DNA from: Pararhizobium sp.
GTDB lineage: Bacteria; Pseudomonadota; Alphaproteobacteria; Rhizobiales; Rhizobiaceae
Assembly: GCA_030655075.1 (NCBI GenBank)
Contig: JAURWE010000024.1
Location: 700,921-764,920, forward strand
DNA length: 64,000 nucleotides
Direction: 5' to 3'
This document shows positions 31,291 to 40,517 of this stretch, one piece after another. The position numbers and the translations under genes are program-made. The number at the start of each line of letters is the position of its first letter. Position 1 is the stretch's first letter. A model generated the notes under the pieces. The model did not search any database, was not told where the DNA came from, and saw nothing but the letters and a program-made list of their open reading frames with translations.

Positions 31291-33489
31291 TTAACCCACT
31301 CGGTCGAGCGTCTTCAGCGCAGCATCTTTTAGGAGCTGCGTGATCTGCTCCGCCGGCACGGGCCGCGAGAACAGATAGCCCTGCAGCTGGTCGCAGCCGT
31401 AGAGGCGCAGAAGATTGGCTTGCCGTGTCGTCTCTATGCCTTCCGCCGTGACCGGAATTTCGAACGCCGACGCCAGCGCAATCGTCGCCTGAAGCATGTC
31501 TCCGGCCTTTGGAAACGCGTCCAGCGCGGTGATCATCGAGCGGTCGATCTTCATCCGGTCGAAGCCGAACTGGCGCAGGTAGCCGATGCTCGAGAAACCC
31601 GCTCCGAAATCGTCGAGCGCGATCTTGATGCCGAGACGCTTCAGGGCGTCGATCGTATCGCGGGCACGCGCCGGGTTCTGGATGACGTAACCTTCGGTGA
31701 TTTCCATGGTGATGCGGGCAGGATCGATGCCGCTGTCCTCGATCATCGCTGCGGCGCGCATAAGAAAATACGGATTGCGGAATTGTGCCGGCGAGACGTT
31801 CAGCGACAGCGGCAGCTGCGGCCATTGCCGCGCCGCCTGCAAAGCCTCGCGCATGACGAACAGCCCCAGCGGGTCGATCAACCCGGTCGCTTCGGCCACC
31901 GGTATGAAGACATCCGGCGGCACGATGCCTTTCAGCGGGCACGCCCAGCGCACAAGCGCCTCGACGCCAACAATCGCATGGCTCTGCGCATCGACGACCG
32001 GCTGGTAGACGACAAAGAGATCCTCCTCCGAAATCGCCTGGCGCAGCGCGGCTTCCATCTCCTTGCGCTCGGAAAACTCTGTATCCATCGACGGATGATA
32101 GGCCACGACCCGGCCACGGCCGTCGGCCTTGGCCCGGTACATGGCCATATCCGCCCGCCGCAACAACTCCTCGCTGTCGACCGTTCCCTTGGGGGATTCG
32201 GCCCGGCCGATGCTGCCGCCGACCACGACCACCCGCTCGCCCAGCGTGAAGGGCTCGGCGAAGAATTCCAGGATCATGGTTTCCAGAGCCGTGACCGATA
32301 TCGCGTTGGGCCCCGATTCCAGCGCGATCGCAAATTCGTCGCCACCCAGACGGGCAAGAACCGCACCCTCGGGCACCAGGCAGGACAAGCCCGCCGAAAC
32401 GCTTTTGATCAGCTGGTCACCGGTGTGATGCCCATAGAGATCGTTGACCTCCTTGAAACCGTCCATATCGAGATAGAGCAGCACGACATCCCTGGAACCG
32501 GCTTTTGCCCGTTCGATCAGGGCAGACAGGTTTTGGTAGAGGCCCCAACGGTTGTCGAGCCCGCTCAGCCGATCCCTCAGAGCCAGCAGGCGGGCCGAAC
32601 GTTCGTCTTCGCGCAGCCTGGTTATGGTGGCACCGCCCCCGGCCAGGAGCACGACGAGAAACAGGCCGACGAGCCCCAGGCTCGCCAGCAAATATGGCCA
32701 GACCTGCGCATAAACAGCATCGCCCGGCGACCGCGACTGCCATTCCAGTGTGGCGATCTGCGTGCCGGCTGGATCGATGATCGGTGTCCCCTGCGGGTCA
32801 CCTGTGGTGCCCGAGGCAAGATGCAGGTCGTCGATGAAGTAATTCTCCGAAAGGGCGCGCACTTTTTCCGGATCGAGATGCCGGATGAAGACGAGCGTTC
32901 GCAGCTCGTCGAGCGGAACCGTAAGCTCTGCTGAAGCGGGCCGGATCGACGACAGGCCGACCAGCGCCACACCGTCGGGTGTTCGGACGAAACCGCCCTG
33001 CAGGGCTTCCGGGCCCAGTCCGGCGGCGTGAACCTTGTCGAGAAGGATGCGGAAGGCCGGCGACAGGTAGGACAGCGGATCGGCCTTGAATGCCGCGCCC
33101 TTTCTGAAGGCTAGAATGACCGCATCGTCCGGTGCCAGCAGAAAGCTCGTATCGAAAATGTCGGTGCTCGCTGTGTCGAGATCGAACGATTCGAGCGCCC
33201 ATGTCGTCGGATCGGGGCCATAGATCGCGCGCGCCGCGTCATCCCAGACGCCATAGTCCCTGACCGTCGTCAGCATCTGCCGCTTGAACGTGTTGAGCAT
33301 GCCGGCCGTGGTCTGCTGCGAGCGCTGGTCGTCAAGCGCGTTGGTCCGCTCAGCCACGGCGGTCAGCGCCGCGAGCACGATGACGGTGACGACGAGCAGC
33401 ACGCAAGCGAAGGCCAGCAGCAGAACCAGAACAGCGTTCTGCCGCTTCAGCCGGCCAAAAACCGGAACGTAGGCTGCAATACTGCGCAT
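31291..33489 (-). CDS. CHASE4-GGDEF-EAL c-di-GMP signalling protein
   Basis: 732 residues: a transmembrane helix at about 12-38, a periplasmic CHASE4 sensor (with RDYGVWDDAARAIYG near residue 80), a second helix at about 265-285, an intact GGDEF motif (RLGGDEFAIALES) and an intact EAL domain (EALVRW, MEITEG, LDDFGAG, MKIDRS, AEGIET). Both cyclase and phosphodiesterase activities are possible. It would couple an extracellular cue to c-di-GMP level. The start at 33489 is the ATG before the first helix, chosen over an ATG 102 bases upstream. Confidence 0.92.
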   Translation of the reverse strand: MRSIAAYVPVFGRLKRQNAVLVLLLAFACVLLVVTVIVLAALTAVAERTNALDDQRSQQTTAGMLNTFKRQMLTTVRDYGVWDDAARAIYGPDPTTWALESFDLDTASTDIFDTSFLLAPDDAVILAFRKGAAFKADPLSYLSPAFRILLDKVHAAGLGPEALQGGFVRTPDGVALVGLSSIRPASAELTVPLDELRTLVFIRHLDPEKVRALSENYFIDDLHLASGTTGDPQGTPIIDPAGTQIATLEWQSRSPGDAVYAQVWPYLLASLGLVGLFLVVLLAGGGATITRLREDERSARLLALRDRLSGLDNRWGLYQNLSALIERAKAGSRDVVLLYLDMDGFKEVNDLYGHHTGDQLIKSVSAGLSCLVPEGAVLARLGGDEFAIALESGPNAISVTALETMILEFFAEPFTLGERVVVVGGSIGRAESPKGTVDSEELLRRADMAMYRAKADGRGRVVAYHPSMDTEFSERKEMEAALRQAISEEDLFVVYQPVVDAQSHAIVGVEALVRWACPLKGIVPPDVFIPVAEATGLIDPLGLFVMREALQAARQWPQLPLSLNVSPAQFRNPYFLMRAAAMIEDSGIDPARITMEITEGYVIQNPARARDTIDALKRLGIKIALDDFGAGFSSIGYLRQFGFDRMKIDRSMITALDAFPKAGDMLQATIALASAFEIPVTAEGIETTRQANLLRLYGCDQLQGYLFSRPVPAEQITQLLKDAALKTLDRVG

Positions 33490-33550
33490 GACTGCTCCGA
33501 CACGTGAAGCAAAACTCTGCGCGAAATCAATTCGCAAAACCTTAATTTTC

Positions 33551-33985
33551 TCAGGCAGATATAGTGAGAGAGCCACCCGATGCGTCCGCATTCAGCTCGA
33601 TCCGGGCTGCCTGCCGGATGGCCGCCCAGTCCTTCTCCGCCGCAAGCACGACCGGGCAGGCAATGTTGTAGAGTTCGGCGGCAATCATCGCCCCGACGAT
33701 GACGATCGCATCGCGGCTGAGAAGCACGATCCCGGCCGGCCCCTTACCCAGCCGGATCGCTTCGGCCAGAACCGAGCTGCCCGAGCTGGAGCCGCGTCCG
33801 GCTTTCATGGCGAGGATTGAACCGGACACGACCTCGCCCTTCTGCGGATGCCACTGGTCGATGATCCGGCCTGTGGACGAATCCAGCCCGCCCCAGAAGC
33901 TCAAGGGTTCGGAAAGCGCAAACACAGCCCCTTCAGCCTGCCCGGCGCACAGCGTGGTGACCGCGATCCCCGTGTTCAGGGTCAT
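33551..33985 (-). CDS. Aconitase X small (swivel, DUF126) subunit
   Basis: 144 residues with the DUF126 pattern: a central SGSILAMKAGRGSSSGSSVL and the C-terminal PVV strand. It forms the swivelling domain of aconitase X enzymes. The ATG at 33985 overlaps the stop of the large-subunit gene (ATGA), so the two are made together. In bacteria two-subunit aconitase X acts as cis-3-hydroxy-L-proline dehydratase. Confidence 0.88.
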   Translation of the reverse strand: MTLNTGIAVTTLCAGQAEGAVFALSEPLSFWGGLDSSTGRIIDQWHPQKGEVVSGSILAMKAGRGSSSGSSVLAEAIRLGKGPAGIVLLSRDAIVIVGAMIAAELYNIACPVVLAAEKDWAAIRQAARIELNADASGGSLTISA

Positions 33986-35226
33986 AGCCGCACCACCTTT
34001 CCCGCCCGGGCCGATACCATGCACTCGGCAAGCGAGCCGAACGCCATATCGACGCCGATATTGCCGGGGGCGTAATAGGCCATCTTGCCGGAATTGGTCA
34101 TGATCGCGCCGGACATGTCGCGCATGATCGCCGTCAGATAGGTACAGGTGTCGATGACCAGCGTTACCCCGGCCACCCTGAGGGTCTCGGCCCAGCCGCG
34201 CGCTTCGAGCTCGGTGAGCACACCGCGATTGGTGTTGATGTAGATATCGACGGCGGCGCGCGTGACCCCGATCAGCGGCATCAGCCGCGCAAACTCCGCA
34301 AGAGAAAAATGCGGCGTTCCGAGACTGACGGCCACAAGCGGCGTGCCGTCCGGCACCGTCGACAGCTGACGCACCGTCTTGCGCAGATCATCCGCAGAAA
34401 GCCGGATCGTTTCCTCGCTCTGATGCCCTTGAAGCGCCGCCTCAAGGCTCGGTGCCTCCGGCGTCAGTCCGACCGCATGAAACATCGCCACCGCTCCGGA
34501 CGAGGCCGCCACGGCACCCAGCGCCTTGAGATCGTCTTCCTGGGTATCGGCAGGCAGCCCGGTGATCACAGGAATCCGGTCGCCGCAATATTTGCCGATC
34601 GTATGCCCGGCCGCGACACAGGCCGGCCCCGCATCGCTCCATTCCGACGGCAGGCTGTCGATCTCCACCAGCACGCGGGCCCGGCGATTCTCCACCATGT
34701 GCAGGCCGTAGAACGGCGCCCTGCCGGTCATGGCGCAACAGAGATCGATGAAATCGCCATAGCGGTTTGTGCGGGCGCCGATCACCGAATTGGCAAAGAC
34801 AATGGCATTCGATTCCGCCCAGGCGATCTGCGCCCCGAATTTTGGCCGGAACATCGTCTGGTAGGGCGCGCAGGTAAAGGTCGAGAGGCAGCCGAGCGCC
34901 TCGTGCGCTTTCATCAGCCGTGCGCCGCCGATGCCGATCTCAGGCTTGCCGATGAAAAGCTCCGGATGGATCAGATCGACCGAGCCGACATTCAGCGTCG
35001 TCGGCACCCGCACCCGGCCGCCGAGCCCGATCAGATGCTCGACGAAATCAAGGCTGACCTCGCCGAGATACAGACAGCCATCGATATGCGCCGCCTCGAT
35101 GTCGATAAACCGCTCCGCCCCGACAGCCTCGGCAAACTGCGCCAGCAGCCGCATGCAAAACGCCGCCGCCCCGCCATGGGCGCCGGACAGAAGCTCGGAA
35201 TCAAACGAAGACAGTTCAAGCGCCAT
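33982..35226 (-). CDS. Aconitase X catalytic subunit (putative cis-3-hydroxy-L-proline dehydratase)
   Basis: 414 residues. The iron-sulfur/substrate region is seen in TCAPYQTMFRPKFG, AESNAIVFANSVIGARTNRY and TCTYLTAIMRDMSG, the C-terminal cluster in MTNSGKMAYYAPG. Aconitase X family proteins dehydrate hydroxy acids. The bacterial two-subunit form converts cis-3-hydroxy-L-proline to pyrroline-2-carboxylate, and mevalonate-5-phosphate dehydratases are archaeal. No proline racemase or reductase genes are next to it, so the substrate is not certain. Confidence 0.88.
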   Translation of the reverse strand: MALELSSFDSELLSGAHGGAAAFCMRLLAQFAEAVGAERFIDIEAAHIDGCLYLGEVSLDFVEHLIGLGGRVRVPTTLNVGSVDLIHPELFIGKPEIGIGGARLMKAHEALGCLSTFTCAPYQTMFRPKFGAQIAWAESNAIVFANSVIGARTNRYGDFIDLCCAMTGRAPFYGLHMVENRRARVLVEIDSLPSEWSDAGPACVAAGHTIGKYCGDRIPVITGLPADTQEDDLKALGAVAASSGAVAMFHAVGLTPEAPSLEAALQGHQSEETIRLSADDLRKTVRQLSTVPDGTPLVAVSLGTPHFSLAEFARLMPLIGVTRAAVDIYINTNRGVLTELEARGWAETLRVAGVTLVIDTCTYLTAIMRDMSGAIMTNSGKMAYYAPGNIGVDMAFGSLAECMVSARAGKVVRL

Positions 35227-35295
35227 ACCGCTGGATTAGGACCCGGCAGGCGAAGAAGTCAATTGCGGTGTATCCTGTTCTTTGACGAGCTCGGC

Positions 35296-36696
35296 CTATC
35301 CCGCTTTCGCAACCGTAAGGCCGTCTCCCGCCTTGAAATTCCCCTTCGGGAATTGCTCGGCCAGCGACTGGTACCATTGGCCGCTCTTTTTCACCGTCCG
35401 CACCTGGGTTTCGTAGTCCACATGCACGATACCGAAGCGCATCTTGTAGCCTTCGGCCCATTCAAAATTGTCCATCAGGCTCCAGGCGAAATAGCCCCGC
35501 ATCGGATAACCTTCGGCGATCAGGTCGGCCGTCACGGCCAGATGGTCTGCGATGTAGTCGAGGCGGGGCTGATCATCGACCACGCCGCCTTCGACCCCCA
35601 TATTATAGCAGGCGCCGTTCTCGGTGATGTAGCACTCCGGCAGCGTATAGGCGGCATTGAGGGTGCGGATGAGATCGCCGAGACCCTTGGGAAACACCTC
35701 CCAGCCGATGTCGGTCTTGACCTCGCTCACCGGCGGGGCGGCGAGCCCTGCGGGGTATTCCGCGCTCGGTGACGGATCATTCACCACGCGCGTCGGCGTG
35801 TAGTAGTTGACACCCCACCAGTCGAGTTTCTGGCCGATGATCGCCATGTCTTCGGGCTCGATCTGCGGCATGCGGTGACCGAGCGCGCTCAAAAAGCTTT
35901 CGGGATATTCGCCCTTGAAGATCGGGCCGAAAAAGACGCCATTGTTGAAGTCGAAAGCGCGGCTGGCCGCCGCAACATCAAGGTCGCTGTCCGTGCCGGC
36001 ATAGACCTGCACCGGATTGAGGACCAGGCCCGTGGGCAGATCCGGCCGTTCGGCCCGGATCGCCTGCACGCCGAGCCCATGCGCAAGGTTGGTGACGTGC
36101 AGCGCGCTCAGCGCCGCATCCATGTTGCGCTCGCCGGGCGCATGAATACCGTGGAGATGGCTGAGCCAGATCGAGCACCAGGGCTCGTTGAACGTCGCCA
36201 CGGAATCCAGCCGGTCGCCCAGCCGGGCAATTACAATCCTGGCATAACGCTGGAAAGCATGGGCCGTCGAGCGCGCCGTCCAGCCGCCATCGCCCATCAG
36301 CGCCAGCGGCAGGTCCCAGTGGTAGAGCGTCGCGAAGGCCTTGATACTGCGCGCCTTCAGACCATCGACGAGGCGCTCGTAGAAATCGAGCCCCTTTTCG
36401 TTGACCGGCCCGGTGCCTTCGGGGATCACGCGCGGCCAGGCGATGGAAAACCGGTAGGCCGCAACACCGAGCGACTGGATCAGGTCGAGATCGCTGTCCA
36501 GCCGGTTGTAGTGGTCACAGGCGACATCGCCATTGTGACCTTCGAACACCCGGCCCGGCATGTTGGAAAACGCATCCCAGATCGACGCCCGGCGGCCATC
36601 GGCCTTCGCTGCTCCCTCGATCTGAAACGCGGCCGTCGCCACGCCGAAAACGAAATCACCGGGAAACCGGGTTGCAAGGATTTTTGGGTCCGTCAT
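35296..36696 (-). CDS. GH1 beta-glucosidase
   Basis: 466 residues, typical for family 1: an N-terminal FVFGVATAAFQIEGA, the acid/base glutamate in TFNEPWCS and the nucleophile glutamate in YITENGAC. It hydrolyses beta-1,4-linked glucosides or related sugars in the cytoplasm, as no signal peptide is present. The start at 36696 has AAGGAG six bases upstream. It is codirectional with the sugar dehydrogenase/isomerase genes before it, so it may release sugars that feed into them. Confidence 0.93.
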   Translation of the reverse strand: MTDPKILATRFPGDFVFGVATAAFQIEGAAKADGRRASIWDAFSNMPGRVFEGHNGDVACDHYNRLDSDLDLIQSLGVAAYRFSIAWPRVIPEGTGPVNEKGLDFYERLVDGLKARSIKAFATLYHWDLPLALMGDGGWTARSTAHAFQRYARIVIARLGDRLDSVATFNEPWCSIWLSHLHGIHAPGERNMDAALSALHVTNLAHGLGVQAIRAERPDLPTGLVLNPVQVYAGTDSDLDVAAASRAFDFNNGVFFGPIFKGEYPESFLSALGHRMPQIEPEDMAIIGQKLDWWGVNYYTPTRVVNDPSPSAEYPAGLAAPPVSEVKTDIGWEVFPKGLGDLIRTLNAAYTLPECYITENGACYNMGVEGGVVDDQPRLDYIADHLAVTADLIAEGYPMRGYFAWSLMDNFEWAEGYKMRFGIVHVDYETQVRTVKKSGQWYQSLAEQFPKGNFKAGDGLTVAKAG

Positions 36697-36838
36697 GGGC
36701 ACTCCTTGCGGCTCTGAACTGTCTGTAACGTCGCAGTAAAACCGCCGCCCGGAAAATTCAATCGCGATTTCCCGCTACTCCGCCTCCCCGTATTTTCACG
36801 GAGAGGCATTCTTTAGATGGATAAAGAGACCGTTCGAC

Positions 36839-38020
36839 TTAAACCTTCACCCAGGCCCCATTGCGCTTCGAGGACTGCACGCAGGCATCGACGAAAACCA
36901 TGCCCTTCATGCCGTCGTCGATGGTCGGGTAGACCACGGCCGGATCGACCGCCACGCCCTTGCGCTTGGCGAAGATGGCACGGGCGGCCTCGGTGTAGAT
37001 ATTGGCGAAGCCTTCGAGATAGCCTTCCGGATGGCCGGACGGAATGCGGCTGACGCGCGCTGCTGCCGGGCCGGCGCCGGCACCGTTGCGGGTGATCAGG
37101 CGCTTGGGCTCGCCAAACGGCGTGTACCAGAGATAGTTCGGGTCCTTCTGGGTCCATTCGAGACCACCCTTGGTGCCATAGACGCGCACCATCAGACCGT
37201 TCTCGTGGCCGGGCGCCACCTGGCTGCACCACAGCATGCCCTTGGCGCGCTGGCCGTCCTTGGCCTTGAAACGCATCATCACATGGGCATTGTCGTCAAG
37301 CGCCCGTCCCTCGACAAAGCTGTCGAGATCGGCGGCAAGCTCCTCCAGCTCGAGTCCGGAAACGAAGGCGCCGAGATTGTAGGCATGGGTGCCGATGTCA
37401 CCGGTCGAGCCGCCGGCGCCGGATTTCGACGGATCGACCCGCCAGGCCGCCTGCTTCTGGCCCGACTGCTCGATGTTCTCCGTCAGCCAGTCCTGCGGAT
37501 ATTCCATCTGCACCAGCCGCACCGGGCCGATGTCGCCATTGGCGATCATCTCGCGCGCCTGGCGCACCATCGGATAGCCGGTGTAATTGTGGGTGAGCAC
37601 GAACAGCGCGCCGCTCTCGTCGGCCAGCTTCTTCAGCTTCTTGGCGTCTGAGATGGTCGAGGTCAGCGGCTTGTCGCAGATCACATGGATGCCGCGCTTC
37701 AGGAATTCCTTGGCGGCTTCGTAATGCACATGGTTTGGCGTCACGATCGCCACGGCCTCGATACCGTTCTTCAGCTTGGCTTCGCGGATGGCCATTTCCT
37801 TGAAATCGGCATAGCTGCGCGCCGGGTCGAGCCCCAGCTCGGCGCCCGAGATCTTTGCCTTTTCCGCTGTTGACGACAGGGCGCCTGCAACCAGTTCGAA
37901 ATGATCGTCCAGCCGCGCCGCCATCCGGTGCACCGCCCCGATAAACGCTCCCGACCCGCCGCCAACCATACCGAGCCGGATCCGCTTCTCCCGAACTTCC
38001 GTCGTTCCTTCGATTGCCAT
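36839..38020 (-). CDS. Gfo/Idh/MocA family oxidoreductase
   Basis: 393 residues: an N-terminal Rossmann domain with GMVGGGSGAFIGAVH, the DKPL motif in ICDKPLTS (the lysine contacts the nicotinamide), and a C-terminal alpha/beta domain. Such enzymes oxidise inositols, sugar derivatives or amino-sugars using NAD(P)+. Start at MAIEGTTEVREKR, with the longer frame lying inside a repeat. It forms a block with the TIM-barrel isomerase upstream and an ABC sugar importer. Confidence 0.9.
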   Translation of the reverse strand: MAIEGTTEVREKRIRLGMVGGGSGAFIGAVHRMAARLDDHFELVAGALSSTAEKAKISGAELGLDPARSYADFKEMAIREAKLKNGIEAVAIVTPNHVHYEAAKEFLKRGIHVICDKPLTSTISDAKKLKKLADESGALFVLTHNYTGYPMVRQAREMIANGDIGPVRLVQMEYPQDWLTENIEQSGQKQAAWRVDPSKSGAGGSTGDIGTHAYNLGAFVSGLELEELAADLDSFVEGRALDDNAHVMMRFKAKDGQRAKGMLWCSQVAPGHENGLMVRVYGTKGGLEWTQKDPNYLWYTPFGEPKRLITRNGAGAGPAAARVSRIPSGHPEGYLEGFANIYTEAARAIFAKRKGVAVDPAVVYPTIDDGMKGMVFVDACVQSSKRNGAWVKV

Positions 38021-38056
38021 GAGTGTCTCCCTTGATGTCCGAATATGGAGAGAGTT

Positions 38057-38199
38057 ACCCCCCTCTGTCGGCGACGCCGACATCTCCCCCACAAGGGGGA
38101 GATTGACCGCGAACCTCATGCGTCCCTGACAGGGTCGATGAGGGAAAAGAACGATCTCCCCCCTTGTGGGGGAGATGTCACGAAGTGACAGAGGGGGGT
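38057..38199. repeat. Paired inverted palindromic repeat (rhizobial intergenic element)
   Basis: Arm 38057-38103 and arm 38154-38199 are near-perfect inverted copies (a single-base length difference plus changes in the spacer) separated by 50 bases. Each arm contains an inner ATCTCCCCC-type hairpin and a GACA-n-TGTC pairing. A single further copy stands at 63273-63317. The element fills the gap between the oxidoreductase and isomerase genes and would form a long hairpin in the mRNA. Confidence 0.8.
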
Positions 38200-38222
38200 G
38201 CCCCAGCCTCTGGCCTCTACAC

Positions 38223-39275
38223 CTACAACCCCAGCATCCGCCGATTGGCCGCATCATCCGTGCCGGCATCGGCAAAGTCGTCGAAGGCCTTTTCGGTGAC
38301 GCGGATGATGTGGTGCTTGACGAAGTCCGCACCCTCGCGGGCGCCGTCTTCGGGGTGTTTCAGGGCGCATTCCCACTCGACCACGGCCCAGCCGTCGAAA
38401 TCGTTGGCCGTCAGCTTCGAGAACACCGCGCCGAAATCGACCTGGCCATCGCCCGGCGAGCGGAAGCGCCCGGCCCGGTTCACCCAGCCCTGATAGCCGC
38501 CGTACACACCCTGACGTCCGGTCGGGTTGAACTCCGCATCCTTGACGTGGAACATCTTGATGTGCTCGTGGTAGATGTCGATATTGTCGAGATAATCCAG
38601 GCACTGGAGGATGTAGTGCGACGGATCGTAGAGCATGTTGGCGCGCTTGTGGTTGCCGACCCGCTCAAGGAACATCTCGAAGGTGACGCCGTCGTGCAGG
38701 TCTTCGCCCGGATGGATCTCATAGGCGATGTCGACGCCGCAATCTTCCGCATGATCGAGGATCGGCGTCCAGCGGCGGGCGAGTTCGTCGAAGGCGGTTT
38801 CGACCAGCCCGGCCGGGCGCTGCGGCCACGGATACATGAACGGCCAGGCCAGCGCGCCCGAAAAGGTCGCATGCGCCTTGATGCCGAGATGTTTGGAAGC
38901 CGTCAGTGCCATCTTCACCTGCTCGACCGCCCATTCCTGCCGCGCCTTCGGATTGCCGCGCACTTCAGGCGCTGCAAAACCGTCGAAGGCTTCGTCATAG
39001 ACCGGGTTGACCGCGACCAGCTGGCCCTGCAGGTGGGTTGAAAGCTCGGTCACCTCGATGCCGTTTTCGCGGGCCTTGCCGGCGAACTCGTCGCAATAGT
39101 CTTTCGAGGCAGCGGCCTGTTTCAGATCGATCAGCTGGCTTGCCCAGGTCGGCACCTGAACGCCGATATAGCCGCAGTCGGCGGCCCATTTTGTGATTGA
39201 ATCCCAGGAATTGAATGGTGCGGCATCGCCGGCAAACTGGCCCAGAAACAGCGCGGGGCCCTTGATGGTCTTCAT
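38223..39275 (-). CDS. TIM-barrel sugar phosphate isomerase/epimerase family protein
   Basis: 350 residues of the AP endonuclease 2/xylose isomerase-like barrel: VQVPTWASQLIDL, AYEIHPGED with metal-binding glutamate and histidine, YDPSHYILQ, and IKMFHVKDAEF with the histidine and aspartate. It probably isomerises or epimerises a ketosugar derivative together with the Gfo/Idh/MocA enzyme encoded 200 bases downstream. This pair is typical of inositol or rare-sugar catabolism. Start codon preceded by GGAGGAG. Confidence 0.88.
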   Translation of the reverse strand: MKTIKGPALFLGQFAGDAAPFNSWDSITKWAADCGYIGVQVPTWASQLIDLKQAAASKDYCDEFAGKARENGIEVTELSTHLQGQLVAVNPVYDEAFDGFAAPEVRGNPKARQEWAVEQVKMALTASKHLGIKAHATFSGALAWPFMYPWPQRPAGLVETAFDELARRWTPILDHAEDCGVDIAYEIHPGEDLHDGVTFEMFLERVGNHKRANMLYDPSHYILQCLDYLDNIDIYHEHIKMFHVKDAEFNPTGRQGVYGGYQGWVNRAGRFRSPGDGQVDFGAVFSKLTANDFDGWAVVEWECALKHPEDGAREGADFVKHHIIRVTEKAFDDFADAGTDDAANRRMLGL

Positions 39276-39450
39276 CGGTCGTCTCCTCCGTCGACCGATC
39301 GGCGGCTCTGCCCGGTCGCATCGATCTGTCTTTGATTGTACGTCACCGGCTCAAGGCAAACGGAACGGTGAAACCTGAAACGTTGCAGGCATCCCGGACG
39401 CTATCATATATTAGCAACGGGACAACGGGCGCGGCAGTGAAAATCCAGGG

Positions 39451-39487
39451 AAAAATGAAGCCGCCCGTGCAGATGCAGCGGGCGGCT
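39451..39487 (-). terminator. Terminator of the ABC transporter operon
   Basis: AGCCGCCCG (39459-39467) and CGGGCGGCT (39479-39487) form a 9-base-pair stem, followed on the minus strand by T's (complement of AAAAA at 39451-39455). It lies 17 bases past the binding-protein gene stop. Confidence 0.8.
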
Positions 39488-39504
39488 CCTTGCTCAGATC
39501 CGGA

Positions 39505-40455
39505 TCAGAAAGGCGAATCCGGGAAATAGTAGTTCGCCGCATTTTCCTTGGTCACCAGGGTTGCGTCGATCGTATAGGTGCCGCTGACCGGAACCTGGCT
39601 GTAGAGCGCGGCAGCCGTCATTTCCATGGCGGTACCGACCATTGCCGGCGGATAGAGAACATCGACCGGAATCATCTTGTCGCCGTCCATGACCTTCTTG
39701 ATCATGTCCTTCGAACCGGCACCGGCAACCACATACTGGATGTCCGTGCGCTTCGACTGGGCGATGGCTTCGAGTACGCCGACAGCCATGTCGTCGTCCT
39801 GGCACCATACGACGTCGATCTTCTGGTACTTGGTCAGATAGTCCTGCATGACCTTGAAGGCATCGTCGCGGTTCCAGTTGCCGAACTGGCGGTCGAGAAC
39901 CTTGACGTTGGAGCCTTCGATACCCTTGTCGAAGCCGTCCTGGCGCTGCTGGTCGATCGGGATCGGCAGGCCGCGGATGATCACGACTTCAGCATCCGGC
40001 GTCGTCTTGGCGATGTATTCGCCGGCCGTCTGGCCGAGTGCCGGATTGTTGCCGGCGACGTAGAGGTCGCGGATCGTGTTGTCGTTGACGCTCGGTGCGC
40101 GGTCGACGATCGTCACGAATTTGCCGGCGTCCTTGACTTCCTTGATCGCGTTGACCAGCGGATCCGGATCGGACGGCAGGATGACGAGAGCGTCGATGCC
40201 CTGCACGGCCAAATCCTGTACGGCGTTCGCCTGGCTTGCCGGATCCGGCGAGGTCTTGACGATGACATTCAGGCCCGGATGTGCGGCCATCAGCAGCTTG
40301 GCGACGCGCTCGGCATGGAAGACCACGCCGGATGTCCAGCCATGGTCCGCAGCCGGAATGGAGACGCCGATGGTCTTGGTTTCCTGCGCCTGGAGAGTGC
40401 CGGCAAAAGCCAGCGCCAAAGCTGCAACGCCGAGGCTCAATAATTTCTTACGCAT
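39505..40455 (-). CDS. Sugar ABC transporter substrate-binding protein (ribose type)
   Basis: 316 residues with a signal peptide (MRKKLLSLGVAALALAFAG, cleavage near LQA-QE) and a class B periplasmic binding fold like RbsB: GVSIPAADHGWTSGVVFHAE, LVILPSDPDPL, FVTIVDRAPS, VVWCQDDDMAVGVLEAI. It captures a monosaccharide in the periplasm. The ligand is unknown. Gene order is ATPase, permease, binding protein, with the binding protein last and a terminator after it. Confidence 0.9.
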   Translation of the reverse strand: MRKKLLSLGVAALALAFAGTLQAQETKTIGVSIPAADHGWTSGVVFHAERVAKLLMAAHPGLNVIVKTSPDPASQANAVQDLAVQGIDALVILPSDPDPLVNAIKEVKDAGKFVTIVDRAPSVNDNTIRDLYVAGNNPALGQTAGEYIAKTTPDAEVVIIRGLPIPIDQQRQDGFDKGIEGSNVKVLDRQFGNWNRDDAFKVMQDYLTKYQKIDVVWCQDDDMAVGVLEAIAQSKRTDIQYVVAGAGSKDMIKKVMDGDKMIPVDVLYPPAMVGTAMEMTAAALYSQVPVSGTYTIDATLVTKENAANYYFPDSPF

Positions 40456-40517
40456 GCTAGTCCTCCCTAATATCAGGTCTGTCTTTTTGGACCGGGCGAC
40501 CTGTTGACCCGGCCAAT

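Noticed and set aside
38057..38199. Possible CRISPR-like repeats
   Set aside because: There are only two inverted arms without regular spacers, and no cas genes in the window.
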